DNA of 64,000 bases from Chroococcidiopsis thermalis PCC 7203 (GCF_000317125.1 NC_019695.1:1476336-1540335), one strand, 5' to 3'. Shown: positions 1 to 9,085, counted from the stretch's first letter. Notes: a model not told the origin generated them from the sequence alone. Numbers and translations: made by a program.

Positions 1-68
1 TGTATTCTGTAGATATCGGCTTATAGATTGGCTTGTAGTGGTGTTGCTACCTAAAATTTCCTTATCAT

Positions 69-422
69 ATGAAAATGTTATTAAAGCAAATACTTAGTTT
101 AGTACTGGTGATGCTCGTAGGAATGGCGATCGCCTTTTCTACCCCAGCCTTAGCCGCAGAGACACCAATTGGAGCCAAAATCTTTGAAACTCAATGTGCT
201 GGATGTCACATTAATGGTGGCAACATCGTCAGGCGCGGCAAGAACCTGAAACAAAAAGCCTTGAAAAAATATGGCATGGATTCAATAGAGGCGATCGCCA
301 ACATTGTCACCAACGGTCAAGGAAATATGTCAGCTTATAAAGATCGCTTGACAGCAGAGGAAATTCAAGCAGTTTCCGCCTATGTCCTCCAGCAAGCAGA
401 AGCAGGCTGGCGTAAACAGTGA
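69..422 (+). CDS. petJ: Cytochrome c6-family protein
   Basis: Small exported c-type cytochrome that would carry electrons in the thylakoid lumen. Residues 1-29 form a signal peptide ending in ALA. The haem motif CAGCH is at residues 43-47 and the likely axial Met is M87 in GNMSAY. The C-terminal helix ends AEAGW, as in the c6 family, and 117 residues is a normal precursor length. The haem-to-Met region differs from classical c6, which usually has MPAF rather than MSAY. This could therefore be one of the low-potential c6B/c6C isoforms rather than the main plastocyanin substitute. No convincing Shine-Dalgarno is visible. The gene starts close to the window edge, so upstream context is missing. 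Confidence 0.88.
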   Translation: MKMLLKQILSLVLVMLVGMAIAFSTPALAAETPIGAKIFETQCAGCHINGGNIVRRGKNLKQKALKKYGMDSIEAIANIVTNGQGNMSAYKDRLTAEEIQAVSAYVLQQAEAGWRKQ

Positions 423-604
423 CCAGTGACCAGCGATTAGTAACCAGCGATCGGTGACTGGTGGTTAAGGGCGCTTGGTAAGAATGAAGTGTAGCTTGTA
501 TCCCCCACGGGGTAGGATGAATTTATAATCCGGAATTTGGAATTTAGAATTAACTGATAACTAACAATTGATAACTGGTCACTGGTCACTGGTCACTGAT
601 TAAG
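420..604. repeat. Heptamer tracts (TGACCAG / GGTCACT type)
   Basis: The gap between the cytochrome and Hsp70 genes holds short tandem 7-bp units: TGACCAG copies just after 420 and TGGTCAC copies at about 571-600. They resemble the short tandemly repeated repetitive (STRR) heptamers known from cyanobacteria. Related tracts recur at about 6617-6655, 25738-25760 and 28561-28590. Confidence 0.7.
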
Positions 605-605
605 T

Positions 606-2207
606 ATGGCGATCGCAATCGATTTTGGTACGAGTAACACTTGTATAGCCCGTTGGAATCCCGTGACGCAGCAAGCGGAAACTTTGAGTTTACCAGGCTT
701 ATCTCAGCAGTTGGGTCAAAATCCACCTCTGATTCCCAGTTTGGTTTATGTAGAAGATGCGGCAAGCGATCGCGTGTTAATCGGACAGACAGTACGCGAT
801 CGCGGTTTGGATTTAACGACTGACCCACGATTTTTTCGTAGCTTTAAGCGCGGTATTGGTACGGAGATTCAGGGATTTTTGCCTCAACTGGATGGCGAGA
901 CGGTTTCGTTTGAACGAGTTGGTAAGTGGTTTTTGAGCCAAATTATTGAGAAATTAGCCACTCAAGCCCCTGAAGACGAGCAATCCTTAGTCTTAACAGT
1001 CCCAGTTGATAGTTTTGAAGCTTATCGCTTGTGGCTGGGTGAGATCTGTCGTGCTTTACCTGTGGAACAAGTCCGAATTTTGGACGAACCTACTGCTGCT
1101 GCTTTGGGATATGGCATGGCAGAGCGGGATAATTTATTAGTCATTGATTTTGGTGGTGGTACTTTAGATTTATCTCTAGTCCGCTTAGATGGTGGTGGAA
1201 ATGCTGTCAAAAAACAGACGGGGTTTTTGTTGCAATGGGGGAAGAAATCTTTTGCTAAAACATCTGGACAGAAAGTAAAAACTGCCCGTGTCTTAGCAAA
1301 AGCAGGACAAAATTTAGGTGGGACTGATATCGATAACTGGATTGTCGATTATTTCGCTCAGGAGCGAGGATTAGCTGTATCTCCTTTAACAACTCGCTTG
1401 GCAGAAAGGGTGAAAATTCAACTTTCCGATCGGGTGCAAGCCAGCGAAGTTTATTTTAATGATGAGACGTTTGAGAGTTACGAATTAGAATTAGACCGCG
1501 ATCGCCTCACGCAGATTTTGACAGAACATCAATTTTTCGAGCAATTAGACGAGTCGATGCAGCAGTTATTACAACAGGCGCGGCGACAGGAGATAGAGGT
1601 GACAGAGATCGATGCTGTATTGTTGGTGGGTGGAACAGCACAAATGCCCGCCGTGCAGACTTGGGTACAACAGTATTTTCCCTCAGAAAAAATTCATTGC
1701 GATCGCCCGTTTGAAGCGATCGCCCAAGGTGCGTTGCAGATCTGTCAAGGCGTGGAAGTCAAAGATTTTCTCTATCACAGTTACGGTATCCGTTATTGGG
1801 ATAGACGGAATCAATGTCACAACTGGCATCCAATTATCAATCCTGGGCAACCCTACCCAATGACAAATCCCGTAGAATTAGTTTTGGGCGCATCGTTGGA
1901 TAATCAGCCGAGTATCGAACTCATTGTTGGAGAACTGGGGGCGGAGACTGGCGGGACGGAAGTATATTTTGATGGCGATCGCCTGATTACCCGCCGTTTA
2001 GATAGTGGAAAAAAACAGGTACAACCCCTCAACGACCGAGATGGGGCGAGGCAAATCGCCCAATTAACTCCACCTGGGTATCCTGGGAGCGATCGGATTA
2101 AGGTTTTGTTTCAAGTAGACGCACAGCGCTGCTTGCGAATGACTGTAGAGGACTTACTCACGAATCAAACTTTACTCGAAGATCGAGTCGTAGCAGAGTT
2201 GAGCTAG
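606..2207 (+). CDS. Hsp70-family protein (short DnaK-like ATPase)
   Basis: Actin-fold ATPase of the Hsp70 superfamily. The phosphate-1 loop IDFGTSNT is at residues 5-12, the second phosphate loop DFGGGTLDLS near 181-190, and the adenosine motif LVGGTAQMP near 340. PTAAALGYG, which precedes phosphate-2 in Hsp70s, is also present. At 533 residues it is about 100 shorter than DnaK. The region after about 400 is a reduced beta-type domain with no obvious helical lid or EEVD-like tail. It is therefore probably a specialised Hsp70 rather than the housekeeping DnaK, and clients cannot be inferred. No DnaJ or GrpE gene is adjacent. The next gene is convergent, with a strong hairpin between them. Confidence 0.9.
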   Translation: MAIAIDFGTSNTCIARWNPVTQQAETLSLPGLSQQLGQNPPLIPSLVYVEDAASDRVLIGQTVRDRGLDLTTDPRFFRSFKRGIGTEIQGFLPQLDGETVSFERVGKWFLSQIIEKLATQAPEDEQSLVLTVPVDSFEAYRLWLGEICRALPVEQVRILDEPTAAALGYGMAERDNLLVIDFGGGTLDLSLVRLDGGGNAVKKQTGFLLQWGKKSFAKTSGQKVKTARVLAKAGQNLGGTDIDNWIVDYFAQERGLAVSPLTTRLAERVKIQLSDRVQASEVYFNDETFESYELELDRDRLTQILTEHQFFEQLDESMQQLLQQARRQEIEVTEIDAVLLVGGTAQMPAVQTWVQQYFPSEKIHCDRPFEAIAQGALQICQGVEVKDFLYHSYGIRYWDRRNQCHNWHPIINPGQPYPMTNPVELVLGASLDNQPSIELIVGELGAETGGTEVYFDGDRLITRRLDSGKKQVQPLNDRDGARQIAQLTPPGYPGSDRIKVLFQVDAQRCLRMTVEDLLTNQTLLEDRVVAELS

Positions 2208-2208
2208 A

Positions 2209-2237
2209 GTTGTAGAGGCGCGAAGCGCCTCTACAAC
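2209..2237. terminator. Perfect hairpin between convergent genes
   Basis: A 13-bp perfect stem (2209-2221 with 2225-2237) encloses a GAA loop and lies between the stops of the Hsp70 gene (2207) and the glycosidase gene (2241). It could terminate both. No long T-run follows, so this is an inference. It also belongs to a GTAGAGGCG...CGCCTCTAC palindrome family found elsewhere in the window. Confidence 0.65.
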
Positions 2238-2240
2238 CAA

Positions 2241-3695
2241 TTAATCGATTGAGACATCATCCCACTTAACGTAGTCTCCCGAATTGCCAGTTCCCGACGT
2301 TCCCAGTTCGATGACCGTCCAGTATCTCGAAATCGGGACTTCAATCTCTAAGTATTCCCACCCATTTTTCTTGGTAGAAGTAGCTGAAATTTCGGCATCA
2401 CCGTTGCGATAGTCGTACCCTAATGCTTTCAGAGTTGCCGATGCCTTACCGTTGACATACACCCAAGCACCAATCTTGACCTTTTGTCCCTTTGGTAGCT
2501 GACCGACAATGCGCCGGACTCTCACTGGTGTATCTGGGGAGGCATTACCGTTATTGAGTTTGACATATCCGTTTCCTCCGTGCGCTCCACCATTATCGTT
2601 ACGGACAAAACTCACGTAGGGCGAAGCACCTTCTAGAATCCAGACATCGTTGCTATCAAACGGTATCCAGCCTGTTTCAACGTTATTGTCAGACTCAAAA
2701 TCGGCATTACTCAGAGCTTCGTTTAAGCGTAAATCTTTGATTTGCTGATATGTCTTAGTTGGGTTAAAGTCTGGAGCAACAGCCCAGCTATCGTGACCAT
2801 CCAGATCGAATAGTAGTGCGTGGTCGTAACCGAAACGCTTCAGTTGTTGTCCGAAATAAGCAAACCATCGACGGCGACAGTCTTCTGTTTCAAATTCGGA
2901 ACCGTTGCAATACTCGTTAATCGATCCCGATTCGCTGATTGCTAGAGGCTTGCGAATGCCACGCGATTCTAAGACTCGCCAAGGATGTCCGAGGCGATTC
3001 TCGGAAATTTGTCCGCCGTAGGCGTGCAAGCCAATATAGTCGCTCACCTCAGCAATCCCAGCATCTAACATTTCGTCTAACAGACCGGATTCAATTCCCA
3101 TTACGGGCGGCGATTCAATTTTGATGTTCGAGTCAATTTCTTTCGCTGTTTCGTAGGCAATTCGCGTCATGTCAACGCATTCTTGAGCTGACATCTTACC
3201 GTTACCGTAGTCGAGGTCGGGTTCGTTATCGATGATGTAGTAAGAAATCTTGCCTTTGTAACGCATCATGACGTTACGCACAAAATAACGGAAATTTGCT
3301 TTCCACTGGTCGTAGTTACCGTCTCGATTGACGTGCATCCGTGCCGATAGTACCAGATGAATTTTGAGTCCGGCGTTGAGATAGCGATCGATGGCTGCAT
3401 CTCTGGCTGACCAATTGAAACCAGCGCCCTCTGTGAAACCGCCAACACCATCCATACCCATACGGGCGACTTCTAAATTTAAGCCCTTCGTGTGCTGGAT
3501 GGAGCGATCGACATATTCTGGATCGGTATTGTAGCCAGTGCCGTTATTAATTCCTAAGTAACTTGTTAGCGCCCGTGCTGGCAAAGTGTAGAGGAGAGCC
3601 GAGGCAACAAAAATAGAGGCAATTGTTTTAGGCTTGAGCGATCGCAATAACGATTTGTTTTGAGCTAGGTGTTGGATCTTTTGGTGTAAATTCAT
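2241..3695 (-). CDS. Secreted clan GH-A glycoside hydrolase with C-terminal carbohydrate-binding-like domain
   Basis: Exported protein of 484 residues from the ATG at 3695, which has AGGG upstream. A longer frame to 3746 would put 17 extra residues before the signal peptide. The N-terminus is basic and followed by a hydrophobic stretch ending PARA. The next 300 residues look like a (beta/alpha)8 glycosidase: IIDNEPDL has a candidate acid/base E158 and AISESGS a candidate nucleophile E255, the pair expected at strands 4 and 7 of clan GH-A. The last about 145 residues (NADFESDNNVETGW onwards) resemble a beta-sandwich carbohydrate-binding module. The substrate is unknown; GH39-like or an unclassified GH-A family is possible. 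Extracellular polysaccharide is a reasonable guess. Confidence 0.7.
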   Translation of the reverse strand: MNLHQKIQHLAQNKSLLRSLKPKTIASIFVASALLYTLPARALTSYLGINNGTGYNTDPEYVDRSIQHTKGLNLEVARMGMDGVGGFTEGAGFNWSARDAAIDRYLNAGLKIHLVLSARMHVNRDGNYDQWKANFRYFVRNVMMRYKGKISYYIIDNEPDLDYGNGKMSAQECVDMTRIAYETAKEIDSNIKIESPPVMGIESGLLDEMLDAGIAEVSDYIGLHAYGGQISENRLGHPWRVLESRGIRKPLAISESGSINEYCNGSEFETEDCRRRWFAYFGQQLKRFGYDHALLFDLDGHDSWAVAPDFNPTKTYQQIKDLRLNEALSNADFESDNNVETGWIPFDSNDVWILEGASPYVSFVRNDNGGAHGGNGYVKLNNGNASPDTPVRVRRIVGQLPKGQKVKIGAWVYVNGKASATLKALGYDYRNGDAEISATSTKKNGWEYLEIEVPISRYWTVIELGTSGTGNSGDYVKWDDVSID

Positions 3696-4251
3696 CTTGT
3701 ACCCTGATAAGTTGACAAGCGACTGCCAGCCCCATGCATCACTCAACGCAACTAGAATTTCGTGCGAGTGTGGGACAAGTCACGCAGATTTGCACTTGCT
3801 TTCGCCCTCAGCAGTTTTGATTAGAGAAATTGTGGTTAGGGGCAGAGCGTTGAATGCAAATAGCTTTTCAAGTAGGTTAAAAACGCTCTATTTCAGTGCA
3901 GTTATGCCATCGAGAAGTGTAACGACTTGAATAAATTGTGAATCATTACACCTCATGCAAATCTAGGTTTTTGACAGACGCAGATCGGTTACTTTACATC
4001 AGCTTTAAAAAGCTAAACTAAACCTAAAGTATTCTCGCTTCAGTATGCATTCAAGCGAAAATTTACTGATTTATTTAGTAGGTAATTTCTCAGAGTAGCT
4101 TGCAGCTATAGACTTGGAAGAACATAAAGCATAAAATCAACCAAAATTCAAGCTATTCAAGTAAAAAACATCAATAAAATACTTGTATTAGCTCGCCTAA
4201 AAAAATCGCAGTCATGCTTGAAAGCCGATAGAGCAGAGGGTTTCATTCAGC
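3696..4251. other. Non-coding gap upstream of the glycosidase gene
   Basis: No credible gene on either strand. The sequence becomes AT-rich after about 3900. It presumably holds the promoter of the leftward glycosidase gene, but no clear -35/-10 pair could be assigned. Confidence 0.5.
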
Positions 4252-4400
4252 GTGATACTTATCCAATACATCGCAGGTTTTGATTCGATCCCCCCTGGTT
4301 CCCCCCTTTTTAAGGGGGGAATCATAGCCCCCTTAAAAAGGGGGTTGGGGGGATCTTCAAGGACTATGCGCTCTAACCAAGAAGTATTGTGATACTTATC
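4252..4400. mobile_element. MITE-like element, copy A, with flanking direct repeats
   Basis: A non-coding block of about 126 bp (4264-4389) begins CAATAC and ends GTATTG. Its inner terminal inverted repeats are related (GGTT near the left end, AACC near the right). The core holds two C-run/G-run hairpins around TTAAAAAGGGGG. A perfect 12-bp direct repeat GTGATACTTATC flanks it (4252-4263 and 4389-4400), as expected of a target duplication. Copy B at 12809-12933 has the same core in inverted orientation and nearly the same length. No transposase is encoded. Confidence 0.65.
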
Positions 4401-4506
4401 GAGTCGCGATCGCAAACTTACTAATAGTAAAATTACGGTACTTTTGGCAAATGATTATATTTTTTGACTAAAACATGTATATCTAATTATTTAGCTAAAT
4501 CTATTG

Positions 4507-4581
4507 CTATAGCAGTTCTAAATGATTTGTAAAGCAGGCTAGAAGCCTGCTTCGTTCATGAATCAAATAGGATTGCTATAG
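4507..4581. mobile_element. Short MITE-like element with CTATAGCA termini
   Basis: A 75-bp element with terminal inverted repeats beginning CTATAGCA; about 20 bases of each end are related. It has an internal hairpin (GCAGGCT / AGCCTGC). The TA within CTATAG at both ends fits an IS630/Tc1-like TA target, which is an inference. A relative lies at 39757-39867. Confidence 0.55.
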
Positions 4582-4668
4582 TTGAATCAAAATTTATTCT
4601 ATTATAAAATTAGGTAATTGCACTGACCGCTCCGTACACCTAGCCTTCGGTAAAGCTTTGCACCCAAC

Positions 4669-4694
4669 GCTTTGCGCCTTTGCGCCTTTGCGCG
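4669..4694. repeat. CTTTGCGC tandem tract
   Basis: Repeated TTTGCGCC units lie just beyond the 3' end of prmC. The same kind of tract occurs at about 20161-20190. Confidence 0.5.
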
Positions 4695-4708
4695 ACCCAC
4701 AAAATCCA

Positions 4709-5602
4709 TCACCGCCTATAAGCCAGAGCAAAACGCTCAATCCCAGCCAAATCTGCAAAAATCTGAATATTCATATAACTCCCCTGCTGCTGTAACAACT
4801 CGCTTACAGTTTCAGCCTGTCCCCCCATCATTTCAATTAACCAAAGCCCACCCGATCGCAAAAAATTTGGTGCAGTTGCAATCAAATGACGAATGCAATC
4901 TAAACCATCTGCACCACCATCCAAAGCTGAATGCGGTTCGTGATTGGCGACTTCTGGTTGTAGTTGAGGAACCAAATTGCTAGGAATATAAGGCGGATTT
5001 GACACCATCCCGCAAACCTGACCTTGGAGAAATTCTAACGGCTCCCACCAATTCCCTAAATAAAACTTTAGCCGATCGCCGTACCCTAAATTTTGAGCGT
5101 TACTTTGGGCAATTACCAAAGCCGAAGAACTGCGATCGACAGCATGAACTTCAGCCGCCGGAAAAACAGCAGCCAAGCCAATCGCGATCGCACCGCTACC
5201 CGTACCCAAATCGACCCAATGTCCCCGTTCTAATCCAGTCACGAAACTTTTGTTAACCGCTGCAACTGCCAAATCGATTAAAATTTCCGTTTCCGGTCGC
5301 GGAATTAAAACAGCGGGAGAAACGGCTAACTTAAAATCCCGCCAGGGCGTAATCCGGGCAATGTATTGTACTGGTAAGCGTTCTTGCAACCGCCTTTGCC
5401 ACAATCGATCCAACTCAGCTAAAGGTAACTTCAACTGAATTTGCGGTTGGTGCTTATATAACTCCAATCGTAGGGAAAGAGTATCTAACCCTGCGACTTC
5501 TTGCAGCAACCAGTCTAGTTCTGTAGGCGAGACATCAGCCGCGATCGCATCTATTGCAGCTTGCTGTCGCCATCGCCACAGTTCTAGACCAGATGTATTC
5601 AT
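4709..5602 (-). CDS. prmC: Peptide chain release factor N5-glutamine methyltransferase PrmC (HemK)
   Basis: Methylates the Gln of the GGQ motif of release factors 1 and 2, using S-adenosylmethionine, in the cytoplasm. Residues 1-90 form the helical release-factor-binding domain. LIPRPETE is at 99-106, the SAM motif VDLGTGSG at 130-136 and the catalytic NPPY at 202-205. At 297 residues it is a standard length. It starts 17 bp after the tic22 stop on the same strand, so the two genes are probably cotranscribed with tic22 first. All hallmark residues are intact. Confidence 0.95.
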   Translation of the reverse strand: MNTSGLELWRWRQQAAIDAIAADVSPTELDWLLQEVAGLDTLSLRLELYKHQPQIQLKLPLAELDRLWQRRLQERLPVQYIARITPWRDFKLAVSPAVLIPRPETEILIDLAVAAVNKSFVTGLERGHWVDLGTGSGAIAIGLAAVFPAAEVHAVDRSSSALVIAQSNAQNLGYGDRLKFYLGNWWEPLEFLQGQVCGMVSNPPYIPSNLVPQLQPEVANHEPHSALDGGADGLDCIRHLIATAPNFLRSGGLWLIEMMGGQAETVSELLQQQGSYMNIQIFADLAGIERFALAYRR

Positions 5603-5619
5603 TTCAGCTTGTTCGGTAA

Positions 5620-6402
5620 TTAAGGCTTTTTAGCTGGTTGGTTGGGTGCTGCTGGTTGAAGCGATCGCACGAAGTCAATTGATTCTTTGGGAGGAACCAA
5701 AACAATTTGACTTAAACCCTGGTCGTTGCGAGTTTGCATTGCTTGCAATACTCCCTCCAAATTGACAACTTGAATTTCAATTGTCGAAGCGAGATCGGGT
5801 TTCTGTTTCTTAAAGCGTTCCAGCATTGCCTGCAATTCAGTCTTATTAAAAAAGAAAGGAATGACTTGCTGATCTGCTTGTTTAATTGTGAGGTAGCCTT
5901 TTTCCTTGCCAGCTTTAGCGACAAATAATGGCGTTCCTTTAAATTGCTCCGGCTTTTGACCGCTTTGCTGTAGTAATGTTTTTGCAGCGTCAACTTGCTG
6001 CTGTCCTGGGACAAAGGCAAAGTTGGGAGAATTCGGCTTTTTCTTATTTGTTTGCTCTAGCTTGTAAACTTCTGCTAGAGAGACAGGCACAACTCTGACA
6101 TTTTTCGCTAACTCTGGATTTTTCTGCTTCAGGCGATCGATAAAAGCCTGTGCGTCTTGGCGATTGATAAAGACTCCAGCTACTCCCGATTTATCTTTTT
6201 GATCTGGTACGGAAGCTACCAGTGGTGCGCCCTTATTATCCGTGATTGTAAACATTGGCACGGGTCCAAGCTTTTGCAAGATTTGTTGTTCTGGCAAAGC
6301 CAAGACTTCTAGAGCGCCCATTGTCGTCGTACCAATAATGGTACTTCCCACCACTCCTAACGTTGCACTCCAGCGAATCATCGATTTTATAACTGATTTC
6401 AT
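5620..6402 (-). CDS. tic22: Tic22 family protein
   Basis: Cyanobacterial relative of the chloroplast import protein Tic22; in cyanobacteria this family works in the periplasm or thylakoid lumen and is linked to outer-membrane biogenesis. I start it at the ATG at 6402, which has AGGA 8 bases upstream; a longer frame to 6513 lacks a comparable site. This gives 260 residues with a signal-like N-terminus ending VLALP. Two similar alpha/beta repeats follow (VPMFTITD...AGVFINRQDAQAFIDRL and TPLFVAKA...IPFFFNKTELQAMLERF), the doubled Tic22 architecture. The C-terminus is Pro/Ala/Lys rich. prmC follows 17 bp downstream. Confidence 0.88.
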   Translation of the reverse strand: MKSVIKSMIRWSATLGVVGSTIIGTTTMGALEVLALPEQQILQKLGPVPMFTITDNKGAPLVASVPDQKDKSGVAGVFINRQDAQAFIDRLKQKNPELAKNVRVVPVSLAEVYKLEQTNKKKPNSPNFAFVPGQQQVDAAKTLLQQSGQKPEQFKGTPLFVAKAGKEKGYLTIKQADQQVIPFFFNKTELQAMLERFKKQKPDLASTIEIQVVNLEGVLQAMQTRNDQGLSQIVLVPPKESIDFVRSLQPAAPNQPAKKP

Positions 6403-6747
6403 GAGTATTCCTGACATCAATGACCAGATTGTGTTTCTTCCAGCGGTGGTAAATATACCCACCCAACTAGTTGTAGTTATAGTAGCAGTGTCTTGGCAAG
6501 AGGGTTGACTCAACCAATGCGATCGCCACTGACTATTGCTGACGGCACATTATCGCTGGTTGTTCGCATTCTTGGAATATTTTAAGAATTAAATAGATTT
6601 GTAAATAGAAGGGAGCAGTTATCAGTGACCAGTGACCAGTGACCAGCAGCGATCTCTTCTCACGCACCACGCACCACTCTCTTACCAACCACCAATGACC
6701 AATGACAACCTTGCGAAAGATCTCATCGCCTCAACCGTAAATCTAAA
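6403..6747. repeat. Upstream gap of tic22 with heptamer tracts
   Basis: Contains TGACCAG heptamers at about 6617-6655 and short CACGCAC and CCAATGA duplications to about 6706. It should carry the tic22 promoter near 6420-6550. No gene is seen. Confidence 0.5.
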
Positions 6748-6821
6748 TCGGGATGACAGGATTTGAACCTGCGACATCCTGCTCCCAAAGCAGGCGCGCT
6801 ACCAAGCTGCGCTACATCCCG
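6748..6821 (-). tRNA. trnP-UGG: tRNA-Pro (anticodon UGG)
   Basis: On the minus strand the 7-bp acceptor stem CGGGATG pairs with CATCCCG, followed by discriminator A. The D arm contains AGCTTGGTAGCGC. The anticodon arm CCTGCTTTGGGAGCAGG carries TGG, and the T arm contains GGTTCAAATCC. The 74-nt length and all stems are regular. CCA is not encoded. No integrase gene or duplicated 3' end marks it as an attachment site. Confidence 0.96.
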
Positions 6822-6911
6822 TAGCTGACACTCTTTCTAGATTAACACAAGTACCCCACAAATTAACTCAGAAGTTTAGATAAGATATTGAAAACTATGC
6901 ATGGGTCTAGC

Positions 6912-7781
6912 TTAAGTAGAAGTGATATCCAGATTGATCCAAGTTTGAACTTCACCAGCAGGTTCGATATAAATCAGATCGGTTCCCGTATTTAAAGCAT
7001 TGCGTGGAGCTGTCCAAGGCTCCAAACAATAGTAGTCCTTGCCTTTAATTGTCCAGAAAACTAGCGTCCCGTAATAATTACTGCTCCATGTCAGTTGTAA
7101 ACGCTGAGAATTGTCGCTGACAGTCGCTTTTTGGTTTGAGATTGGTCGGAAGGCTAAATCGAGTTCTTCTTGCTCGAAATCAAAATTTCCGCTGAAGGCG
7201 TGCATTTCCTTCGTAATTTGATTTTGAAATTGAGTCGCTGGGATCTCAAATTTCAAAGCCGTTTTGTCAGAGACTTGGAAATAAGGGTGTAACCCTGTCG
7301 AAAATGGCATGGGAGCGGATGAGTGATTGACAAATCGCTGCCAGATTCCCAGCCAGTTACCTTTAAACTCATAGGTAAACTCTACTTGGAAGTCGAACGG
7401 GTAAACCGTGCGAGTTTGCTCGTTACTGTTGAGAACGAGCGTGAGACTAGCACTGTCGTCCTCAGCTTCAGATTTTGTTACTTCCCAAGGTAAATCGCGG
7501 GCAAAACCATGTTGCTTCAGCGTATATTGCTGTCCTTGATACGTATAGGTGTTATCCGGTAAGTTACCGCAGATCGGAAACAAAATGGGAATTCCGCCTC
7601 GTATGCTCATTTCAGGACGAGCAAACCGTTCTGCGTCCAAGTAGAGAATTTCTCGTCCCTGGACGCGCCAGCGGGTAATAATTCCACCTCGTTCTGGTAC
7701 GACTTCCAACCGCGAATCAGTGGATGAATCTGTTAGAACGTAGGTTTGGTATTGTTGTTTTTGCTGTGCAATGGTAAACAC
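6912..7781 (-). CDS. Aldose 1-epimerase / hexose-6-phosphate mutarotase-like protein
   Basis: Cytoplasmic beta-sandwich sugar mutarotase of the GalM superfamily, 289 residues. RGGIPILFPICGN is at 61-73, the first catalytic-type His is H91 (HGFARDLPW), the second is H165 (GLHPYF) and the candidate base Glu is E254 (YCLEPWTAP). The RGGIPILFP pattern fits the YeaD-like branch, which acts on glucose-6-phosphate or galactose, rather than classical GalM. The substrate is not settled by sequence. It precedes no obvious sugar operon. Upstream lies a repeat array separating it from pdhA. Confidence 0.85.
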   Translation of the reverse strand: MFTIAQQKQQYQTYVLTDSSTDSRLEVVPERGGIITRWRVQGREILYLDAERFARPEMSIRGGIPILFPICGNLPDNTYTYQGQQYTLKQHGFARDLPWEVTKSEAEDDSASLTLVLNSNEQTRTVYPFDFQVEFTYEFKGNWLGIWQRFVNHSSAPMPFSTGLHPYFQVSDKTALKFEIPATQFQNQITKEMHAFSGNFDFEQEELDLAFRPISNQKATVSDNSQRLQLTWSSNYYGTLVFWTIKGKDYYCLEPWTAPRNALNTGTDLIYIEPAGEVQTWINLDITST

Positions 7782-7788
7782 GAGTTAA

Positions 7789-7975
7789 GTTGGTAGTTGG
7801 TAGTTGGTAGTTGGTAGTTGGTAGTTGGTAGTTGGTCGTTGGTGGTTGTAGTTATCCTCCTTGTCACCCTTGTCCCCCTTGTCCCCCTTGTCCCCCTTGT
7901 CCCCCTTGTCCCCCTTGTCCCCCTTGTCACCCTTGTCACCCTTGTCCCCCTTGTCACCCTTGTCCTCCTGCTCCC
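7789..7975. repeat. Composite repeat cassette (7-bp and 9-bp runs)
   Basis: A run of TTGGTAG units (about 7789-7850) is followed by at least ten units of the 9-bp CTTGTCCCC type, some with A for C (about 7858-7970). Read on the minus strand the order is 9-mers then 7-mers, as in the cassettes at 25738-26017, 27430-27600 and 57640-57823. Open frames through it are low-complexity artefacts. Confidence 0.85.
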
Positions 7976-8000
7976 TCAGCTCTCTTCGCCGACTCCCGTT

Positions 8001-9035
8001 TTACTCGTCCTCCGCAAAAATAAAGCGATATAGTTCGCTGGGATCGGGTTCGGGACTGCTTTCGGCAAATTGTACGGCTTCATCAATGGTCTGCTGAATT
8101 TTGCGATCGATCGCTTTGAGTTCTTCCTGCTGGGCGAGGTTTTGCTCGACTAAATAAGCTGCTAATCTCGTAATTGGATCGCGAGCAAACCAAAACTCTT
8201 TTTCTGTCTTGGTACGCAGCTCGTCAGGATCGGCGAGAGAGTGACCTCGAAAACGGTAGGTAAGGGCTTCAATCAGAGTTGGTCCTTCTCCGGCACGGGC
8301 GCGGGCTACAGCTTCTCTAGCTACGGCGTGGACTGCTAGCACGTCCATTCCGTCTACTTCTACTCCCTCCATGCCAAACACGCTGGCTTTTTTATAAATT
8401 TCTGGCTGGGAAGTTGCCCGTTCGTGCGCCATCCCGATCGCCCACTTATTATTTTCAACGACAAATAAAATCGGTAATTTCCACAAAGCCGCCATATTTA
8501 GCGTTTCGTAGAACTGACCGTTGTTGCAGGCTCCATCGCCAAAAAAGCAAGCCGTCACCTGGTCGGCGGTTGCATCTCCTAGCGCTTCGCGACGATATTT
8601 AGACTGAAATGCTGCACCAGCGGCGACGGGAATACCTTCAGCGACAAAAGCATAGCCACCAAGTAAGCGATGCTCGGCAGAAAACATATGCATCGAACCG
8701 CCACGCCCTTTACTACAGCCTGTAGCTTTACCGAATAACTCTGCTAACACTTCTTTAGCAGGGACTCCCGCACTTAGAGCATGGACGTGATCGCGGTAAG
8801 TACTGCAAACATAATCTTCTCCTGGTCGCATTGCTTGGATTACGCCAGAAGAGACGGCTTCTTGACCGTTATATAGGTGAACGAAGCCAAACATCTTACC
8901 GCGATAATACATTTCGGCGCATTTATCTTCAAACATGCGCCCCAAAACCATATCCTCGTAAAGCACTAGCCCTTGTTCTCTGGTGATTTGGGCTGTAGCA
9001 GCGTGAAAAACGGGTAAAGTCCGCTCCTGAACCAT
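8001..9035 (-). CDS. pdhA: Pyruvate dehydrogenase E1 component, alpha subunit
   Basis: Thiamine-diphosphate-binding alpha chain of pyruvate dehydrogenase E1, which converts pyruvate to acetyl groups on the E2 lipoyl arm. The ThDP motif runs from GDG (166-168) to NN (195-196) and binds Mg and the diphosphate. [10 protein letters not shown] and [15 protein letters not shown] are typical E1-alpha segments, and [14 protein letters not shown] contains the phosphorylation-loop region of plastid and cyanobacterial enzymes. The 344-residue length is typical of cyanobacteria. The E1-beta gene is not in the window; in cyanobacteria the subunits are often unlinked. Confidence 0.96.
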   Translation of the reverse strand: MVQERTLPVFHAATAQITREQGLVLYEDMVLGRMFEDKCAEMYYRGKMFGFVHLYNGQEAVSSGVIQAMRPGEDYVCSTYRDHVHALSAGVPAKEVLAELFGKATGCSKGRGGSMHMFSAEHRLLGGYAFVAEGIPVAAGAAFQSKYRREALGDATADQVTACFFGDGACNNGQFYETLNMAALWKLPILFVVENNKWAIGMAHERATSQPEIYKKASVFGMEGVEVDGMDVLAVHAVAREAVARARAGEGPTLIEALTYRFRGHSLADPDELRTKTEKEFWFARDPITRLAAYLVEQNLAQQEELKAIDRKIQQTIDEAVQFAESSPEPDPSELYRFIFAEDE

Positions 9036-9085
9036 TACTATGTAATACCTTTGCGATCGCTAATATGAAATTATTTTTTAAGATA

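Noticed and set aside
3696-3746. 17-residue extension of the glycosidase
   Set aside because: It precedes the signal peptide and lacks a ribosome site, while AGGG supports the ATG at 3695.
4212-4415. 67-residue leftward frame
   Set aside because: It runs through the MITE hairpins and has no homology-like features.
6748-6821. tRNA-Pro as an integration site
   Set aside because: No integrase gene, no duplicated tRNA end and no foreign block beside it.
7858-7975. Possible CRISPR array
   Set aside because: Units are 9 bp and directly abutting, without spacers, and no cas gene is present.
7733-8097. Long Pro/Leu/Ser/Gly-rich frames across the 7.8-kb repeat
   Set aside because: They are translations of a 9-bp repeat in several frames on both strands. 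No ribosome site or non-repetitive domain.
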